Assembly (NCBI GenBank): GCA_025766275.1
Contig: JAFKAC010000116.1
Location: forward strand, 62,001-126,000
Direction: 5' to 3'
Length of the DNA stretch: 64,000 bases
Origin: Lactarius indigo
Taxonomy: Eukaryota; Basidiomycota; Agaricomycetes; Russulales; Russulaceae
The notes under the pieces are model-generated. The model saw only the letters and a program-made list of their open reading frames with translations. It was not told the origin of the DNA and did no database searches. The number at the start of each line of letters is the position of its first letter. Position 1 is the stretch's first letter. A program made the position numbers and the translations under genes. Positions 1-11,644 of this stretch are shown here, one piece after another.

Positions 1-226
1 AGTCACATTTTTTTCTGTCATCACAAAATGGGCTTCCCCTGAACAATATTCGAGCTCAGTTAAAAAAGTAACTTCCTTATTTATAAACATGAATCTCATA
101 TGTTTTTCTTGAGATATTCCATAGCTTAACACAAAGATAAGTATATTATTATTATCTAATTAGTCTACATCTCTTTTTTTTCTAAGTTGTACAATGGCAC
201 ACGAAAACAAGCAGGCACAGTAAATG
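1..226 (+). repeat. Left terminal inverted repeat
   Basis: AT-rich arm starting AGTCACATTTTTTTCTGTCA; its reverse complement occupies about 1251-1473. It may begin upstream of the window. Confidence 0.85.
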
Positions 227-1250
227 TGCCCGCTTGGAGTCCACAGGCCCTTCTGCTGCGCGACACATGGGGAAGCAGGGACAGTTAGTCCTCGTGTGCC
301 CCTCTCCACGCAAACGGGGCGGCACGGGAAGGGGACGCGACCAGTGGAGGGGTGGTGCCTTTCCCTCTTTCCCTTTCCACGCCACCCCACAGGATCGAAT
401 CAGCTTGCCCTCACGTGCCCCCTTTCTGCACGAACAGGGCGGCGTGACAACAGGAGAGGGGGCGGTGTACCCTCGTGTGCCCCTTCTGCGTGAACGAGGC
501 AGTGCGGCCATGGGGAAGGAGGCGGGCGATGGGGAGAGGGAGGTGGTGGCGTGCCCTTGTGCACCCCGCTTCCACGCAAACGGGGCGGCGCAGTCATGGG
601 GGGAGGTGATGGGGAAAGGGGGGCGACGGCCCCTCTTGCGCGAATGGGTTGGCATGGCCACAGGGAAAGAGGAGGCAGGGTGCAACAGGGAGAAGGGGGG
701 CATGTGCCTTCATGCGCCCCCCTTCCATGTGAATGGGTGGCGCAGCCAGGGGGAAAGTGGGGGTAGGGGCGAGGGGGCCGGCGTGCCATGTTCGCCCCCT
801 TCCCTCGCAAGTGGGGCAACGTGCCCTCATGTGCCCCCTTTCCATGCGAACCTGGGGGCATGGACAGGGGGGAAGGGATGGGGAGGTGGCAACGGGAAGA
901 GGTGGCGGTGACGTACCTTTGCGTGCGCCCCTTTCCACGCAAATAGGGCGGCGTGGATAGGGGGAAAGGGGAGAAGGGGGCGCGGGCCTTTGTACGCCCT
1001 CTTTCCGTGCAGACAAGGGGGCATGGACATGAAGGGAGGGGTAGAGGAGGGGGTAGCATACCCTTGTGCCCCCCTGTGCCCCTTTTCTCTGCACAAAGGG
1101 GCAGTGGTCGACGCAGGTGAGGGGGGAAGGGGAAGCGGGCGACTCACCTTCGTGCGCCCTCTTTCTGCATGCACAATGCAGGGGAAGGGGAGGGGCGGGC
1201 AACACAGAGAGGAGAGGAGAGGAGGGAGGAGGGAGAGACTCCGAGCGGGT
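227..1250. repeat. GC-rich degenerate minisatellite
   Basis: Tandem degenerate units of roughly 60-75 bp built on a core like cgtgcgccccctttccacgc followed by aaacggggcggc and G-rich spacers. Long open frames run through it on both strands because stop codons are rare in this composition; none has a recognisable domain, so I call no gene here. Confidence 0.75.
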
Positions 1251-1473
1251 GCATTTACCATGCCCACTTGTTTTCATGCGCCATTGTACAACTTAGAAAA
1301 AAAAGAGATGTAGACTAATTAGATAATAATAATATACTTACCTTTGTGTTAAGCTATGGAATATCTCAAAAAAAACATATGAGATTCATGTTTACAAATA
1401 AGGAAGTTACTTTTTTAACTGAGCTCGAATATTGTTCGGGGAAGCCCATTTTGTGATGACAGAAAAAAATGTG
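1251..1473 (-). repeat. Right terminal inverted repeat
   Basis: Inverted partner of 1-226. It ends in ...AAAAATGTGACT at 1473, directly followed by TACTTGGCACC. Confidence 0.85.
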
Positions 1474-1544
1474 ACTTACTTGGCACCTTCCTATTTGGGG
1501 GCGTGATTCCCTGCGGAAAAACGGCCACTTGCTGAAGCTAAGGC
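1474..1544 (+). mobile_element. Probable LINE-2 upstream fragment
   Basis: The last bases, GAAGCTAAGGC, encode Glu-Ala-Lys-Ala in the frame used by the complete LINE at 31754-41656 just before its Asp-Thr-Ala. The continuation AAGGCTGCGACAGC lies on the minus strand at 47620 and downward. The AAGGC at 1540-1544 would be the target duplication of the family A element. The upstream 60 bases match the LINE only weakly and contain a TGA, so the assignment rests on the junction. Confidence 0.45.
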
Positions 1545-1942
1545 TGTCACACCTCTGTGACATCACGGTCATGCTCAAGGATTTGGATTCCATCTGCTCT
1601 TTCTCTTTGTATAACAGAAGTCCTGCCAGCTCACAGGTTTGATGACTCATAGTATGCCAACTCACTGTATGCCAGCTCATGGTTTGCCAGCTCATGTATG
1701 TTAGAAAATAGCTTAGAAAAACCCAGTCTTGTAGGAGTATAAGTAGAGGCTTGTAACAACGTAGATACTTGTCTACTCTTCATTTGAATCCAGCTACTTG
1801 TTTCACTTCCTTTGCTTGCCCTGCAAGTTCCCAACCCTCTTCTCACTAAGCCCAAATCCTTGCCAGCAGAGCTCCTGAACTTCTCCCGACAGAAGTTCTC
1901 ATTTGAAGCCAAGAAGATTGACAGCCCAACTGAGCTGTAACA
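1545..1942 (+). mobile_element. LTR of Ty3 family A (5' LTR, 398 bp)
   Basis: Starts TGTCACACCT and ends CTGTAACA. A second copy of exactly the same length lies inverted at 47621-48018. It contains a TATA-like TATAAG at 1738-1743 and, 28 bp later, GTCTACTCTT (1771-1780), the likely transcript start. The sequence just after the LTR, TAAGAGTAGAC (1943-1953), is the reverse complement of that start over 10 bases, which is the layout of a self-primed (Tf1/sushi-like) element. This copy therefore reads as a 5' LTR whose internal region has been separated from it. Confidence 0.85.
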
Positions 1943-1953
1943 TAAGAGTAGAC
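1943..1953 (+). promoter_or_regulatory. Self-complementary primer binding site
   Basis: TAAGAGTAGAC directly abuts the family A LTR and is complementary to the inferred 5' end of its own transcript (1771-1780). The same 11-mer follows the LTR at 18612-19016. Confidence 0.65.
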
Positions 1954-1962
1954 CTACTCTTG

Positions 1963-2548
1963 TGTAACACCACTACCGGGGTGTTAGGTACGACCTGTAC
2001 CAAGTCAGTCGATTTGTGGGAGTACAAGCTCTGAGGCTCGACTTCAGTAGAGATGATGCACAAGGATCACAAGGACCTAAGTCACTTGGATCATAGAGGG
2101 AGGCTAAGACGCAAAGGTCCAGCTAGGATAAAGGGGTCGGGAGACTCTGAAGAACACTCAAGGTGATCTGCATTTAGACGAGTGTAGTATTACACAAGAA
2201 GTCTAGTCTACCGTACAAGCTAGGTATGACTAGGCTTAAATACAAGTCAAGTTGTATGGTTGTAGTAAACAGATGGCGCCATCGCCCGATCAGAAGATAA
2301 AGGGACAGACATAAATGGAACAAGGCATAGATATACTGGGAATAAGGACATATCATGCGGGGTCGTGTGTGAGTAGAAACAAGGTGGAAACTAGCACATG
2401 TCAAGCTTTATCAGAAGAGTCCGTTGATAAGCAAGGTGCGCAATAGGAACTGGGTAATTGTAAAGTCCACGTAATCATACAGGGCTTTTATAGTATCAGG
2501 GTGAGAGTAGTAAGGAAAAGAAAGAACGAGTCCGGAGAAATTGTAACA
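1963..2548 (-). mobile_element. LTR of Ty3 family B (3' LTR, 586 bp)
   Basis: Read on the minus strand it begins TGTTACAATTTCTCC and ends GGTGTTACA. It matches the LTR at 58743-59324 (582 bp) along its length, including the core CAGATGGCGCCATC-like block, the TATA-like region and the start segment AGACTAGACTT. A polypurine stretch (complement of ttacccccca at 2549-2558) lies just upstream in element orientation, so this is a 3' LTR. No target duplication is visible on the 1962 side. Confidence 0.85.
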
Positions 2549-2720
2549 TTACCCCCCATCTTGGCCTGAAGACGCCTTGACTTCAGGACTCTGGGTCAAC
2601 AAGGTCATAGATGTCAGCATCCAGGTCATTCTCCGGCCATCCCGTCACGTCTGTGGGGCAGAAGTGAGTACAAAGAAAGAAGAGGGGGCCTCACGCTCCA
2701 CACTTGCGGCACATCTCATA
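2549..2720 (-). pseudogene. C-terminal remnant of a polyprotein ahead of the 3' LTR
   Basis: On the minus strand the open frame ends ...GWPENDLDADIYDLVDPES followed by TGA, about 30 bp before the polypurine tract of the LTR at 1963-2548. An optional 45-bp GT-AG intron (complement of about 2651-2695) would link it in frame to ..MRCAASVEH. It is cut at 2721 by the CACTA-like element. I assign it to the family B Ty3 element by position; the peptide has no diagnostic domain. Confidence 0.45.
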
Positions 2721-2732
2721 CTCAGTAAAAAG
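2721..2732 (+). repeat. Left TIR of CACTA-like element
   Basis: CTCAGTAAAAAG, inverted partner at 13831-13842; followed within a few bases by AGTCA repeats at both ends. Confidence 0.65.
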
Positions 2733-3605
2733 AAAAGTCACACAAAGTCACACAAAGTCAGCTCAAAGTCAATGACTTTTCACTTGACTGATGTCCTATT
2801 TTAGCGACTTCAAAAGTCAGGAAAAAGTCACAAAAAAGTCAGTCTAAGGTCAATGTATAGTCACTTGGTAGTCAATGACTTTTCATTGACTTTTTGTTGA
2901 CTGATGTCCTATTTTTTCGACTTTGAATTGACTGCTGAAGTCAAGTGCAAGTCATTAAAAAGTCAACAAAAAGTCATTGAAAAGTCACTGTAAGTCATTG
3001 ACTTTTCATTGACTTTTTGTTGACTGATGTCCTATTTTTTCGACTTTGAACTGACTGCCGAAGTCAAGCACAAGTCATTACAAAGTCAACAAAAAGTCAA
3101 TGAAAAGTCACTGACTTACAGCGACTTTCCATTGACTTTTTGTTGACTAAGGAAGTCAAGCTCCAGTCATTCAAAAGTCAACAAAAAGTCAATGAAAAGT
3201 CACTGACTTACAGCGACTTTCCATTGACTTTTTGTTGACTAAGGAAGTCAAGCTCCAGTCATTCAAAAGTCAACAAAAAGTCATTGACTAAGAACTGACT
3301 TTGTTTGACTTTTAATTGACTTTTCAAAGTCAATTGGCAGTCAACAAAAAAAGTCGCACAAAAGTCAACAAAAAGTCAATGACTTTTTATTGACTATGGA
3401 AGTCAATTTCCAGTCATTCAAAAGTCAATAAAAAGTCGTTGACTAAGAACTGACTTTGTTTGACTTTTAATTGACTTTCAAAGTCAATTAACAGTCAACA
3501 TAAAAGTCACACAAAAGTCACACAAAAGTCGAACAAAAGTCACCAATATTATTGACTACAGACTGACTTTTAGCTGACTTTGGGAGTCAGTTTAAAGTCA
3601 CACAT
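2733..3605. repeat. Left subterminal AGTCA/TGACT array
   Basis: About 870 bp in which AGTCA or its complement TGACT recurs every 5-20 bp in both orientations, giving a dense set of short palindromes. Longer phrases repeat, for example TGACTGATGTCCTATTTT near 2781, 2898 and 3020, and ATTGACTTTTTGTTGACT. No coding potential. The same motifs occur at 13617-13830, which ties the two ends of the element together. Confidence 0.85.
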
Positions 3606-3709
3606 TAATCACGCGAGAAATTCCGACAGCAAAAAAAGATATATTTTTTTTGTGACAAACAGGCCCACCGCCGCGAACAATACGAGAGCTTTGATTTAAA
3701 AGATGGGCG

Positions 3710-5869
3710 CTATGCAGCAGCCTTTGTGTTGCGCTTTGATTTGCGCTGGAGAACATTAGCCACAATATATATTGACATATGTGTGACTTACCTCGTTGAC
3801 GATGCTCTCGATGTCCTCTTTAGAGGGCTGTTCCGACTTTGGCGCTCCCGCAATCGCCTTGATAAGGTCTGTGAAAACATATTAGCAAAGAGGGGAAGGA
3901 AGGGGAGGAGGGGAGGAGAGGCGACGTACCTCTTCTCGTAGGCCGCTTCCCTTGCAACTCGATCTCGTGCTCATCGACCCACTGCATGAGCTCGTCACGC
4001 TGAAGGTCTTGGAGGTGTGAGTGGGACTCGTCGTCGTCGGCCAAGCCCTAAAATAAATGAATCATCAGCGATATGCGGCGGCAATGGAAGACATACCTCA
4101 GACGACGAGGTCGCCTTTCCACCCGGATCCTGGGCGCCCCATCTTGGGCTCTTGTGCCTGGGGTCGTCCTCAGCAGGGCTCGCCGAACGCGACTTGAGTT
4201 GCGACTGAGTAGCCACGTCATCGTCCGTTGTCACGGAACGGGTGTCCTTGGCTTTGGCTGCCCGTGTCGACAAGGCCTTGGCACGTGACGTTGTGTTGGA
4301 ACGCGACGATTTGGGGGAGGGAGGTTCAGGAGTTGAGGTCTGGAAAGGGGTGACGCATGGCGACTGTGAGAAGGAACAGTACTCACCGGCTGGGAGGCCG
4401 CGCCAGGTCGAATGAGAGACATAAAAGCCGGGCGAGGGGAAGGAGGTTGGCAACCTACAAAGTAATTAGGTCAGTAGGTCAGGCTGTAAATGCGAATATT
4501 CTCGCTCACCTGTATCGGGACCTACTGACGTCCCACTGGTACCCTCGTCGGATTTTGAGCGTTTCCCAGTTCGCCGTGGAGGGCTGAGATCGCGCCTACG
4601 CTTAGCCTTGGGGCCAGCCTTGCTCGATGACTCTGGCTCTAAGGGTGGCCGTACGGAAGTTACACGGGGACGAGGATGGGGGGACTTGAAAGAGGCGCGA
4701 CGAGGGGACAGCTGTGAAAGGCGGGAAGGGGCAACACTGGAAGAAGCGGGAGAGCGCGAAGTGGGAGAGGGGGAAGGTAAGGCGCGGGAAGAAGTACTGA
4801 CGCGGCTGGAAGGAGGGATGCAGGAAGATTCCGCGATGCTAGGAGTCGATGGACGGGGAGGTACAGAATGTGAGCGGTTCGAAGGGCGATCCATCACCGA
4901 CCCGAGGACTATATCGGCCTTCCAGTTGGCACTGCACAGTGAGAGGAGGGGAGCCAAACGTTCGAGTGCTTCAACGGCTTGAGCCCACTCGCCGGAAAAG
5001 TTGTGCTTGAGGAACCCTTTCTTGCGCATCTTGTCGGCAACGGCGCGGGGATCGTGCCTCAGTGGCTCCAGGTGGGTGTGAACAACGGTCAGCGCGGTTT
5101 GGCGGATCGTTTTCCACTCCCCGTCTGAGAGCATCCTCCCGTCCTCGTGTCGAACCGCGCGTCGCATGGGGGGTCGGGACGTATTGCCAACAGAAACGCC
5201 GACACCGGGATCGTTCTTGCAATCGTCCCACGTCCAGATGACGGAGTGCGGATAGCAATCCGGGCGGGTTGACGGACGAGGGGAAGGTAAAGGGAGCCGT
5301 GGCAGTGGAGCACCAGAGGCAACTTGTGAGGCCGACTCGCTCGGACGCAAAGACGAAGCGGCCGAGCTAACGGCTGGAGCTGACGATGTAAAAAAAAAAG
5401 ATTAATTGTACGATTACGACGATAAAAAAAAAAGGCACTTACAGCTTGTCGCCATCGGGCGCAGGGACGAAGCGAATGAGCTGGCGACTGTAGCTAGAGA
5501 AGGATGAGGAAAGGATGAGTAAAAAAATATATAAAAAAAGACAAAACGCGACTCACGATTCGCCGACAAAGTACTTTGTCGCAGGCTGAGAAGTTCTTGA
5601 AGGTGGCCAACCATATTGACGTATTTCATGAACTCCGGGTTGTGCGTGAGTTCGTCGTGAGTCAGGCGGGCGATGATGTTGATGGGGAGGCCGGAAGGTT
5701 GAGAAATCTGAGAGAAAAGAGAGACAGGTGTCGCAGCGGACGACTGGGTACTTGCGGTCGCAGAAAACATCGCGCTCGGGGGGCGAGACTGAGTCGCCGA
5801 CAAGTCCTCCTCGTCCATCTCATCGAAGTCTAAAAGAGGCTCGTCAAGATCATCCAGAATAGTCGACAT
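3710..5869 (-). CDS. Spliced 591-aa Ser/Pro-rich protein, possible TNPA-like helper
   Basis: Eight exons on the minus strand fit GT-AG rules and keep one frame: 5557-5869, 5443-5493, 4510-5379, 4387-4454, 4097-4339, 3930-4047, 3792-3868, 3710-3745 (1776 nt, 591 aa plus TAG; introns 46-63 bp). The product starts MSTILDDLDEPLLDFDEMDE. It has an acidic N-terminus, a predicted-globular stretch near residues 150-290 with the motif IWTWDDCKNDPGVGV and many charged residues, then Ser/Pro/Arg-rich linkers and a basic C-terminus (KSKRNTKAAA). I recognise no named domain. It is transcribed divergently from the transposase inside the same TIRs. In plant CACTA elements an accessory DNA-binding protein (TNPA) recognises subterminal repeats, and this gene is placed to play that part; that role is inference. 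The intact frame over eight exons argues for recent selection. Confidence 0.8.
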
Positions 5870-6184
5870 GCAAGAAAAATAGATGGGAAGGGAAGATGGA
5901 AGAAGATGGGAATGAGAGGAAGAGGGAAGAGGGAAGAGGAAATGGGGAAGGAAGGAACGCGGAAGGTGGAGAGGACGAATGACCGAACGAACAAGCGAGG
6001 GAAAAATAAAAACATAAGTCAATATGAACGTAAGTCAATATGTTCGCTTGCTCCTGCCCTGACAAATCGCGGCACGGCCGGCCCGGGGCTTCAAAGACTC
6101 GAAACTCGCAACTTGTTATCTATAGTCCATCAGCAGATAGTTTTTGTGCTACCAGGCCTGTATATACACCTTCCCACAACAACA
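5870..6184. promoter_or_regulatory. Divergent intergenic region of the CACTA-like gene pair
   Basis: 315 bp separate the start codon at 5869 (minus) from the one at 6185 (plus). The minus side is a long pyrimidine-rich leader (GA-rich on the plus strand, 5876-6000). A TATA-like TATATACACC lies near 6161, about 25 bp before the plus-strand start. Confidence 0.5.
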
Positions 6185-9100
6185 ATGGCACCAATAGTTA
6201 AATATATTTGCCCATGCTTCAAGTGCACCTCAAATAAGGAGCTTTCCAAGAGGACTATCAGGATTCACTCCAAGGAAAACCTAAAGCATCTATATAATCT
6301 GATAGCTTCTGGTGCACCTCAGGACACTGTGAACTTTGTCCAGAGCTGTCAACACCAGCTTTCAGAGCTGCTTGGCAGCCTGGTTGAGGAGTCACAGTTA
6401 TCCAGGCAACTTGGATCTCTTTATTCAGATGGTGAGCACTTATTTTTTATGCTCCCAATTAATACTGATCTACTTAGATCTAGCTATTGCCCCTACTAGT
6501 TCACCCCCATTTCCAGAGGGGAGGATGGTCAATGATGATGCTATGATGGTTGATGATGATTGTAGGTAATTTACTGTGAACTTATGATATCTTTGTCCTA
6601 ATGCCAGCATAGACACCCCATTTTCCTTGCAGGAGGAGGGCTCTATGGATATACAGGAGTTGGACAATATATCAGACCAGGAGCATGAGGATGACAGCTC
6701 TGTCATCTTCAGGATTCCAGAGGAGACCTTGGATGTTGCTCCAGACCCTGGCTCTGAATCTGGCTCTAGTTCTAGTCAACTGGACTCACTGGAGGATGAT
6801 GATAGTTTTTTAGCCTCTGATGAGGACTTTGCCCCTTACAAGTCCTCATATGGGCCCTCTGGTGGTAGTGGTGGTGGGAATTTGCCAGAAATTGTTGTGA
6901 AGCTTCAGAAACAGCTGTTGAAGGAATATACACTCCCCCCTCCTCCTATCCATGCCCCATGGCAACAGACACTATCCAGGGCACAGACCTTATCCCTCCA
7001 GCACTACCTTGCATGGATAGGGTCCAATGGCACTGTTAAAGCATACAATGCCCATGCACAGGTACTTGGAGAGGCCACAAAGGAGGAAATCCTCAGCCTT
7101 TATAGGGTCAGAAAGCTAGCTGAAGACCTCACTGGCCTACACCCCTCATTTATTGACATGTGCCCTAAAAGTTGCATGGCATATACTGGAGACTCTCATT
7201 CTCAATCCACCTGCTCATACAAAGACTGTGATGAGCAGCGCTACAAACCACAGCAGAGTCCTACAGCCAGACCAAAGTCAAGGGCAACCATGCTCTATAT
7301 GCCCATCACTCCCATCATTCAGGCATACTATGCCAATGCAGAGACATCCCATGAGATGCGCCATAGGGATGAATGCTTGAAGAGGACACTAGATGTGCTT
7401 GCAAGGGGTGCTGGTGTGAAGAGGTCAGAGTTTGCCAACTCTGACAACCATATTCACCACTACACCAAATTGGGGCTATTCCATGATGAAAGAGACACTG
7501 CCCTATCAATCTCTACAGATGGTGCTCAGCTCACCATGAAAAAGCAGTCCAATATGTGGCTCCTAATTGTTGTGCTGCTCAATCTCCCACCAGAGATGTG
7601 CTACAGAGCAAGCAATGTCATTGTCCCACTTGCCATCCCAGGCCCATCAGCACCTGGGAACATTGAGTCCTTCATATATCCCCTTTTTGAAGAGATGGCA
7701 ATGGCAAGTGTGGGGATGTGGACATGGGATGCTATTGACTCATCCTACTTTGTTCTGAGAGCATATCTCTGTGGTGTAAAAGGAGACATGCTTGGATCTG
7801 CCAAGTTGAGTGGGATGGCAGGACATTCAGCCCTTTATGGTGATCGCTTCAGTTTGGTACAAGGTGCTCGCCCTGCCAAGGACAGAGGTGCTAGAGCCCA
7901 GTACTATCCAATCTCTCCACCTCAAAAGGAAGGATATAATCCTGGTCGCCATATTGTTGACCTGGATAACTTGCCCATGAGAGGCCAAAGACAATATTGG
8001 CAGACTATTGAAAGGCTAGAGTCTGCAAGAACCCAAGCAGAGCTTCAAAGGACTGTAAAGGAGACAGGAATCTCACGCCTTACAATATGTGCAGCCAGTC
8101 CTACATTTTCCCATCCATCATTCTTCCCATTGGACCCCTTCCATTTATTCTATGAAAACTGCATGGTACACATCTGGGACTTGTGGGTGACCCATAGCTC
8201 CATTGATGAGAAGATACATATGGATGCAGGCATGGCCTCAAAACTTGGTGCAGAGGTTGAAAAGGCAGTAAAGACCCTCCCTTCATCTTTCTGTGGGCCA
8301 ATCAGGGACCCATACAAAAAGCGCCATAGCCAGTACAAAGTCTATGAATGGATGGCCCTCCTTCACTGGTATATTATACCAATGGCATGGGAGCTAGGCT
8401 TTGACAAGGATGTCCTCAAGAACTTTGGCCAGTTTGCAGACATTGTTGAAGCTGCAATGTCTCATTCACCAAAGTCTGATGAGGACTTAGCATCCTTACA
8501 CAGTCTAATCAAGTCCTTCCTCCAGGAATTTGAGAGGCTTTATGTTGAGGATGACCCAGTCAAGGTCTCAAGATGCAGGCTGTGCATCTGGCAATTAATT
8601 CATGTCCCACACCATATCTCATGGAATGGCTCAATCAGATTTGGCTCTCAAGCTACAGTGGAGAGGGCCATTGGAGAAATTGGCCATAAAGTCAGGTCCA
8701 AGAAGGCACCCTTTGCTAATATAGCCACAATTCTATATGAAAGGGCAAGCACCAAGGTGTTGACTTTGCAGTACCCATCCCTGGCCATTCCCCCTAAAGA
8801 AGGGAGGAAGAAGGAACACCTGTTTCAGTCACTGCCAATCAAAAGGACTGAGATAGAAAATCCCTCAGAACATTATAACCACCTTGCTGCAATTTGTGAT
8901 TTTCTTGAAGTCACTCTGGATATGGACCTCATAATTCAGAGATGGGGAAAGTGCAATATGCCAGGAGATGTCACTTTGAGGAGCAGAATCTCTGAGAAGG
9001 GAGGTCAAGCCACAAGGTCATCTAGATATTTTGAGGCTCAAGGAGAGGAGGGGCTTATCTTTGGAGAGGCATTGGCATTTTACTTTTTGCCAGACTATGA

Positions 9101-9323
9101 CTACAGTCTGGTGGTCTATTATGGGCTAGGAGAGATAAGGAATGTGCTAGGAAGATGGTGTGGAGAGTGGTCAAATGACTGCATGGTGTTGAGAACATCT
9201 AGTCTTGTTACACTGGTTGGAGTTTGGGAATGGGAGTCAAAGGTTCATATCTTGAGAAAGCACCCAGGATTAGATATGCTTAGTTCTGAGGAGCATGGTA
9301 TTGAAGAACAAGAAGAGGAGTAA
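6185..9323 (+). CDS. Tnp2/Transposase_21-type CACTA transposase
   Basis: The main exon is 6627-9323 (898 aa, stop TAA). A first exon from ATG 6185 to 6431 ends at a GTGAGC donor and encodes the paired-cysteine start CPCFKC..NKELSKRTI typical of this family. One or more middle exons (about 6478-6565) are likely, but I could not find a combination that keeps frame into the main exon, so either splicing is unusual or a small indel exists. Near residues 298-411 of the main exon is a Transposase_21-like block: DGAQLT, LNLPPEMCYR, IPGPSAPGNIE, YLCGVKGDM and a Gly/His segment. Earlier motifs include CPKSCMAY..CSYKDCDEQRY. The C-terminus is acidic (EEQEEE). It would cut and paste the 2721-13842 element by acting on its ends. 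Confidence 0.85.
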
Positions 9324-9540
9324 AGTAGTTAGATAGATGTCTCATACTTGTGCTTCATACATAAAGGGGTTGAAAAATGTCTACAATAACAGGCTTCTTG
9401 GCTATAAATGTTTGAACCATGGGAGAGATAAAGTGTTGAAGCACAATGGTATTGTGTTTCTCAAGAGAACACCAGGGAGACTTTTGTATGTATTAAGAAC
9501 AATGTGATGTCAGGAGTCTGCATAACATGCACCAAGTCAA
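9324..9540 (+). other. 3' flank of transposase, no gene
   Basis: AT-rich untranslated sequence after the TAA stop; nothing recognisable. Confidence 0.5.
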
Positions 9541-9790
9541 TTGCACACATCCCCCTTGCTCATCTCCCCCACATCGATACACTCATGCCCCTTCCCCATC
9601 TCCCCCACACCTATATATATGTACCCCTTCCTCATCTCCCCAACACCTGTACACATGTCCCCCTTCCTCATCTCCCCTACTCCCATATACATGTCCCGCT
9701 TACCCAACTCCCCCACACATATACACCCCTGCCTGTTCCTCATCTCCCCCACACCTGTATGCATGTGCCCCTTCCCCATAGTGCAGAGGA
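9541..9790. repeat. Minisatellite, ~33-bp unit
   Basis: About seven degenerate copies of a unit like cttcctcatctcccccacac followed by ctatatacatgtcccc. The unit is near a multiple of three, so all frames stay open; not a gene. Confidence 0.75.
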
Positions 9791-10480
9791 AGATAGTGTC
9801 AAAGTAGTTTCTCTAGATTCTCACAAACCAGCACCTTTGTCTCACATCTGCAGGCCCTGATGGTGGATCAGGTTGAGGCCCTGTGTGCCAACTGGTGGCA
9901 GCAACAGCTCATGCTACCAGCTGCCCACTGTTGGTAGGGGCCTTGGTAGGGGCAGCAAAATGAGTGGAGTTACAATTGTTGTCTCACCTCTGTAGGCCTT
10001 AAGATGAATATGGAGTGCCAGAAGCAGCCAATATGTAGTATTGTTGGTAGAGATGATGCTCAGATGCTAGCCATGTTAGCAGGTCTAGTGGGATGACAAT
10101 CTACAGGGAGAAACAAATCAAGGTCTAGAATTTATAAGGTAAGCTGGATGGTATTCAGCAAAGACAAGTATGACTCTCATCTTTGCTAGGATAACTACTT
10201 GATTACAGAGTTGTAACTAGAGTGCCTAGTTCATACCAAAGGACTGCTACATATTTAGAAAGGAGAAGAAAGGGAAGAGAGGAGTAGAGTGAAGAGGAAG
10301 TACTATACTAAAGTGGGGGAGGAAGAAATTTCCATATGAGAATGCTATATGATCATAGCACTTGTCATTGTGATTCCATATTGCTTAATGCTGGCTATCA
10401 GAGACTAGCTTCCTATAGTGTCTTTAGGTTTAAGGCTTACATGCACCACCTCTTCTGCTCAGTGTTTGCCCTCTTGTGTA
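9791..10480. other. Unique spacer inside CACTA-like element
   Basis: About 690 bp of ordinary composition with no convincing open frame, repeat or RNA structure that I can recognise. Confidence 0.4.
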
Positions 10481-10484
10481 TTCT

Positions 10485-11600
10485 AGACTGGTGTCCACCT
10501 TTTGTGTTCTATAGAAAAATAAGGTCTATATTGGTGGCTGGTGAGAAACACCTGTCAAGAGGACCTTCAAAGCTTGTTTGGCAAAACATATAGTATCTAG
10601 ACTAGTGTTCACCTTCTGTGCTCTATAGAAAAATAAGGCCTATATTGGCAGCCTATGAGAAATACCTGTCAAGAGGACCTCCAAAAGCTTCTTTAGCAAG
10701 ATATACAGTGCCTGGACTGGTGTTCACCTTCTGTTCTCTATAGAAATGTATTGGCACCTTATGAGAAATACCCGTCAAGAGGACCTCCAAAGCTTCTTTG
10801 GCAAGATATACAGTGCCTGGACTGGTGTTCACCTTCTGTTCTCAATAGAAAAGTATTGGCACCTTGTGAGAAATACCCATCAAGAGGACCTCCAAAGCTT
10901 TTTTGGCAAGATATACAGTGCCTGGACTGGTGTTTACCTTCTGTTCTCAATAGAAAAGTATTGGCACCTTGTGAGAAATACCCATCAAGAGAACCTCCAA
11001 AGCTTCTTTGGCAAGATATACAGTGCCTGGACTGGTGTTCACCTTCTGTTCTCAATAGAAAAGTATTGGCACCTTGTGAGAAATACCTGTCAAGAGGACC
11101 TCCAAAGCTTCTTTGGCAAGATATACAGTGCCTGGACTGGTGTTCACCTTCTGTGCTCTATAGAAAAGTATTGGCACCTTGTGAGAAATACCTGTGGTGA
11201 GAACCTCCAAAGCTTCTTTGGCAAGATATACAGTGCCTAGACTGGTGTTCACCTTCTGTTCTCTATGGAAAAATAAGGTCTGTATTGGCAGCCTGTGAGA
11301 AATACCTGTTGCAAAGACCTCCAAAGCTTCTTTGGCAAGATATACAGTATCTGAACTGGTGTTTACCTTCTGTGCTCTGCAGATAAAAAAAACTGTGAGA
11401 AATACCTGTTGTGAGGACCTTCAAAGCTCTTTTGGAAAAGCATACAGTATCTAGGCTGGTGTTCACCTTCTGTGCTTTGCAGCAAAATAAGGTCTTTATT
11501 GATAGCCTTCCAGAAGTATCTGTCAAGAGGACCTCCAGAGCTTCTTCAGCAAACTATACAGTATCTGTACTGACATCCACTTTCTGTGCCGTACAACAAA
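10485..11600. repeat. 105-bp tandem repeat array
   Basis: About eleven copies of a unit containing actggtgttcaccttctgt, agaaaagtattggcacc and cctccaaagcttctttggca. Centre copies (10717, 10822, 10927, 11032, 11137) are spaced exactly 105 bp and nearly identical; outer copies are longer and more diverged, as expected from unequal exchange in the middle. Open frames across it follow from the 105-bp period. Confidence 0.9.
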
Positions 11601-11644
11601 ATGTGTATCACGAAGGCCTCTAAAGCTTCTTTGTAAAACATGCA

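Larger units (their letters stand above)
1..1473. mobile_element. Non-autonomous TIR element with satellite core
   Basis: Positions 1-226 and about 1251-1473 are inverted copies of each other, nearly identical by eye (one indel in the CCCC run near 38/1439 and a few substitutions). Between them lies about 1 kb of GC-rich degenerate tandem repeat. Nothing inside looks like a transposase; the open frames are by-products of GC-rich repetition. The arrangement resembles a foldback or long-TIR MITE whose core has expanded as a minisatellite. The left end coincides with the window start, so the outer boundary and any target duplication on that side cannot be seen. On the right it abuts a probable LINE fragment. 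Confidence 0.75.

Noticed and set aside
182..1277. Several 70-230 codon frames on both strands
   Set aside because: They arise from the GC-rich minisatellite core; overlapping frames on both strands, no domain, no shared start.
10746..11324. Repeat protein of about 35-residue units
   Set aside because: The 105-bp period is divisible by three, so any open unit frame propagates; all three plus frames and the minus frame are similar in kind.
10485..11600. CRISPR-like array
   Set aside because: Head-to-tail 105-bp repeats without unique spacers, in a eukaryotic transposon.
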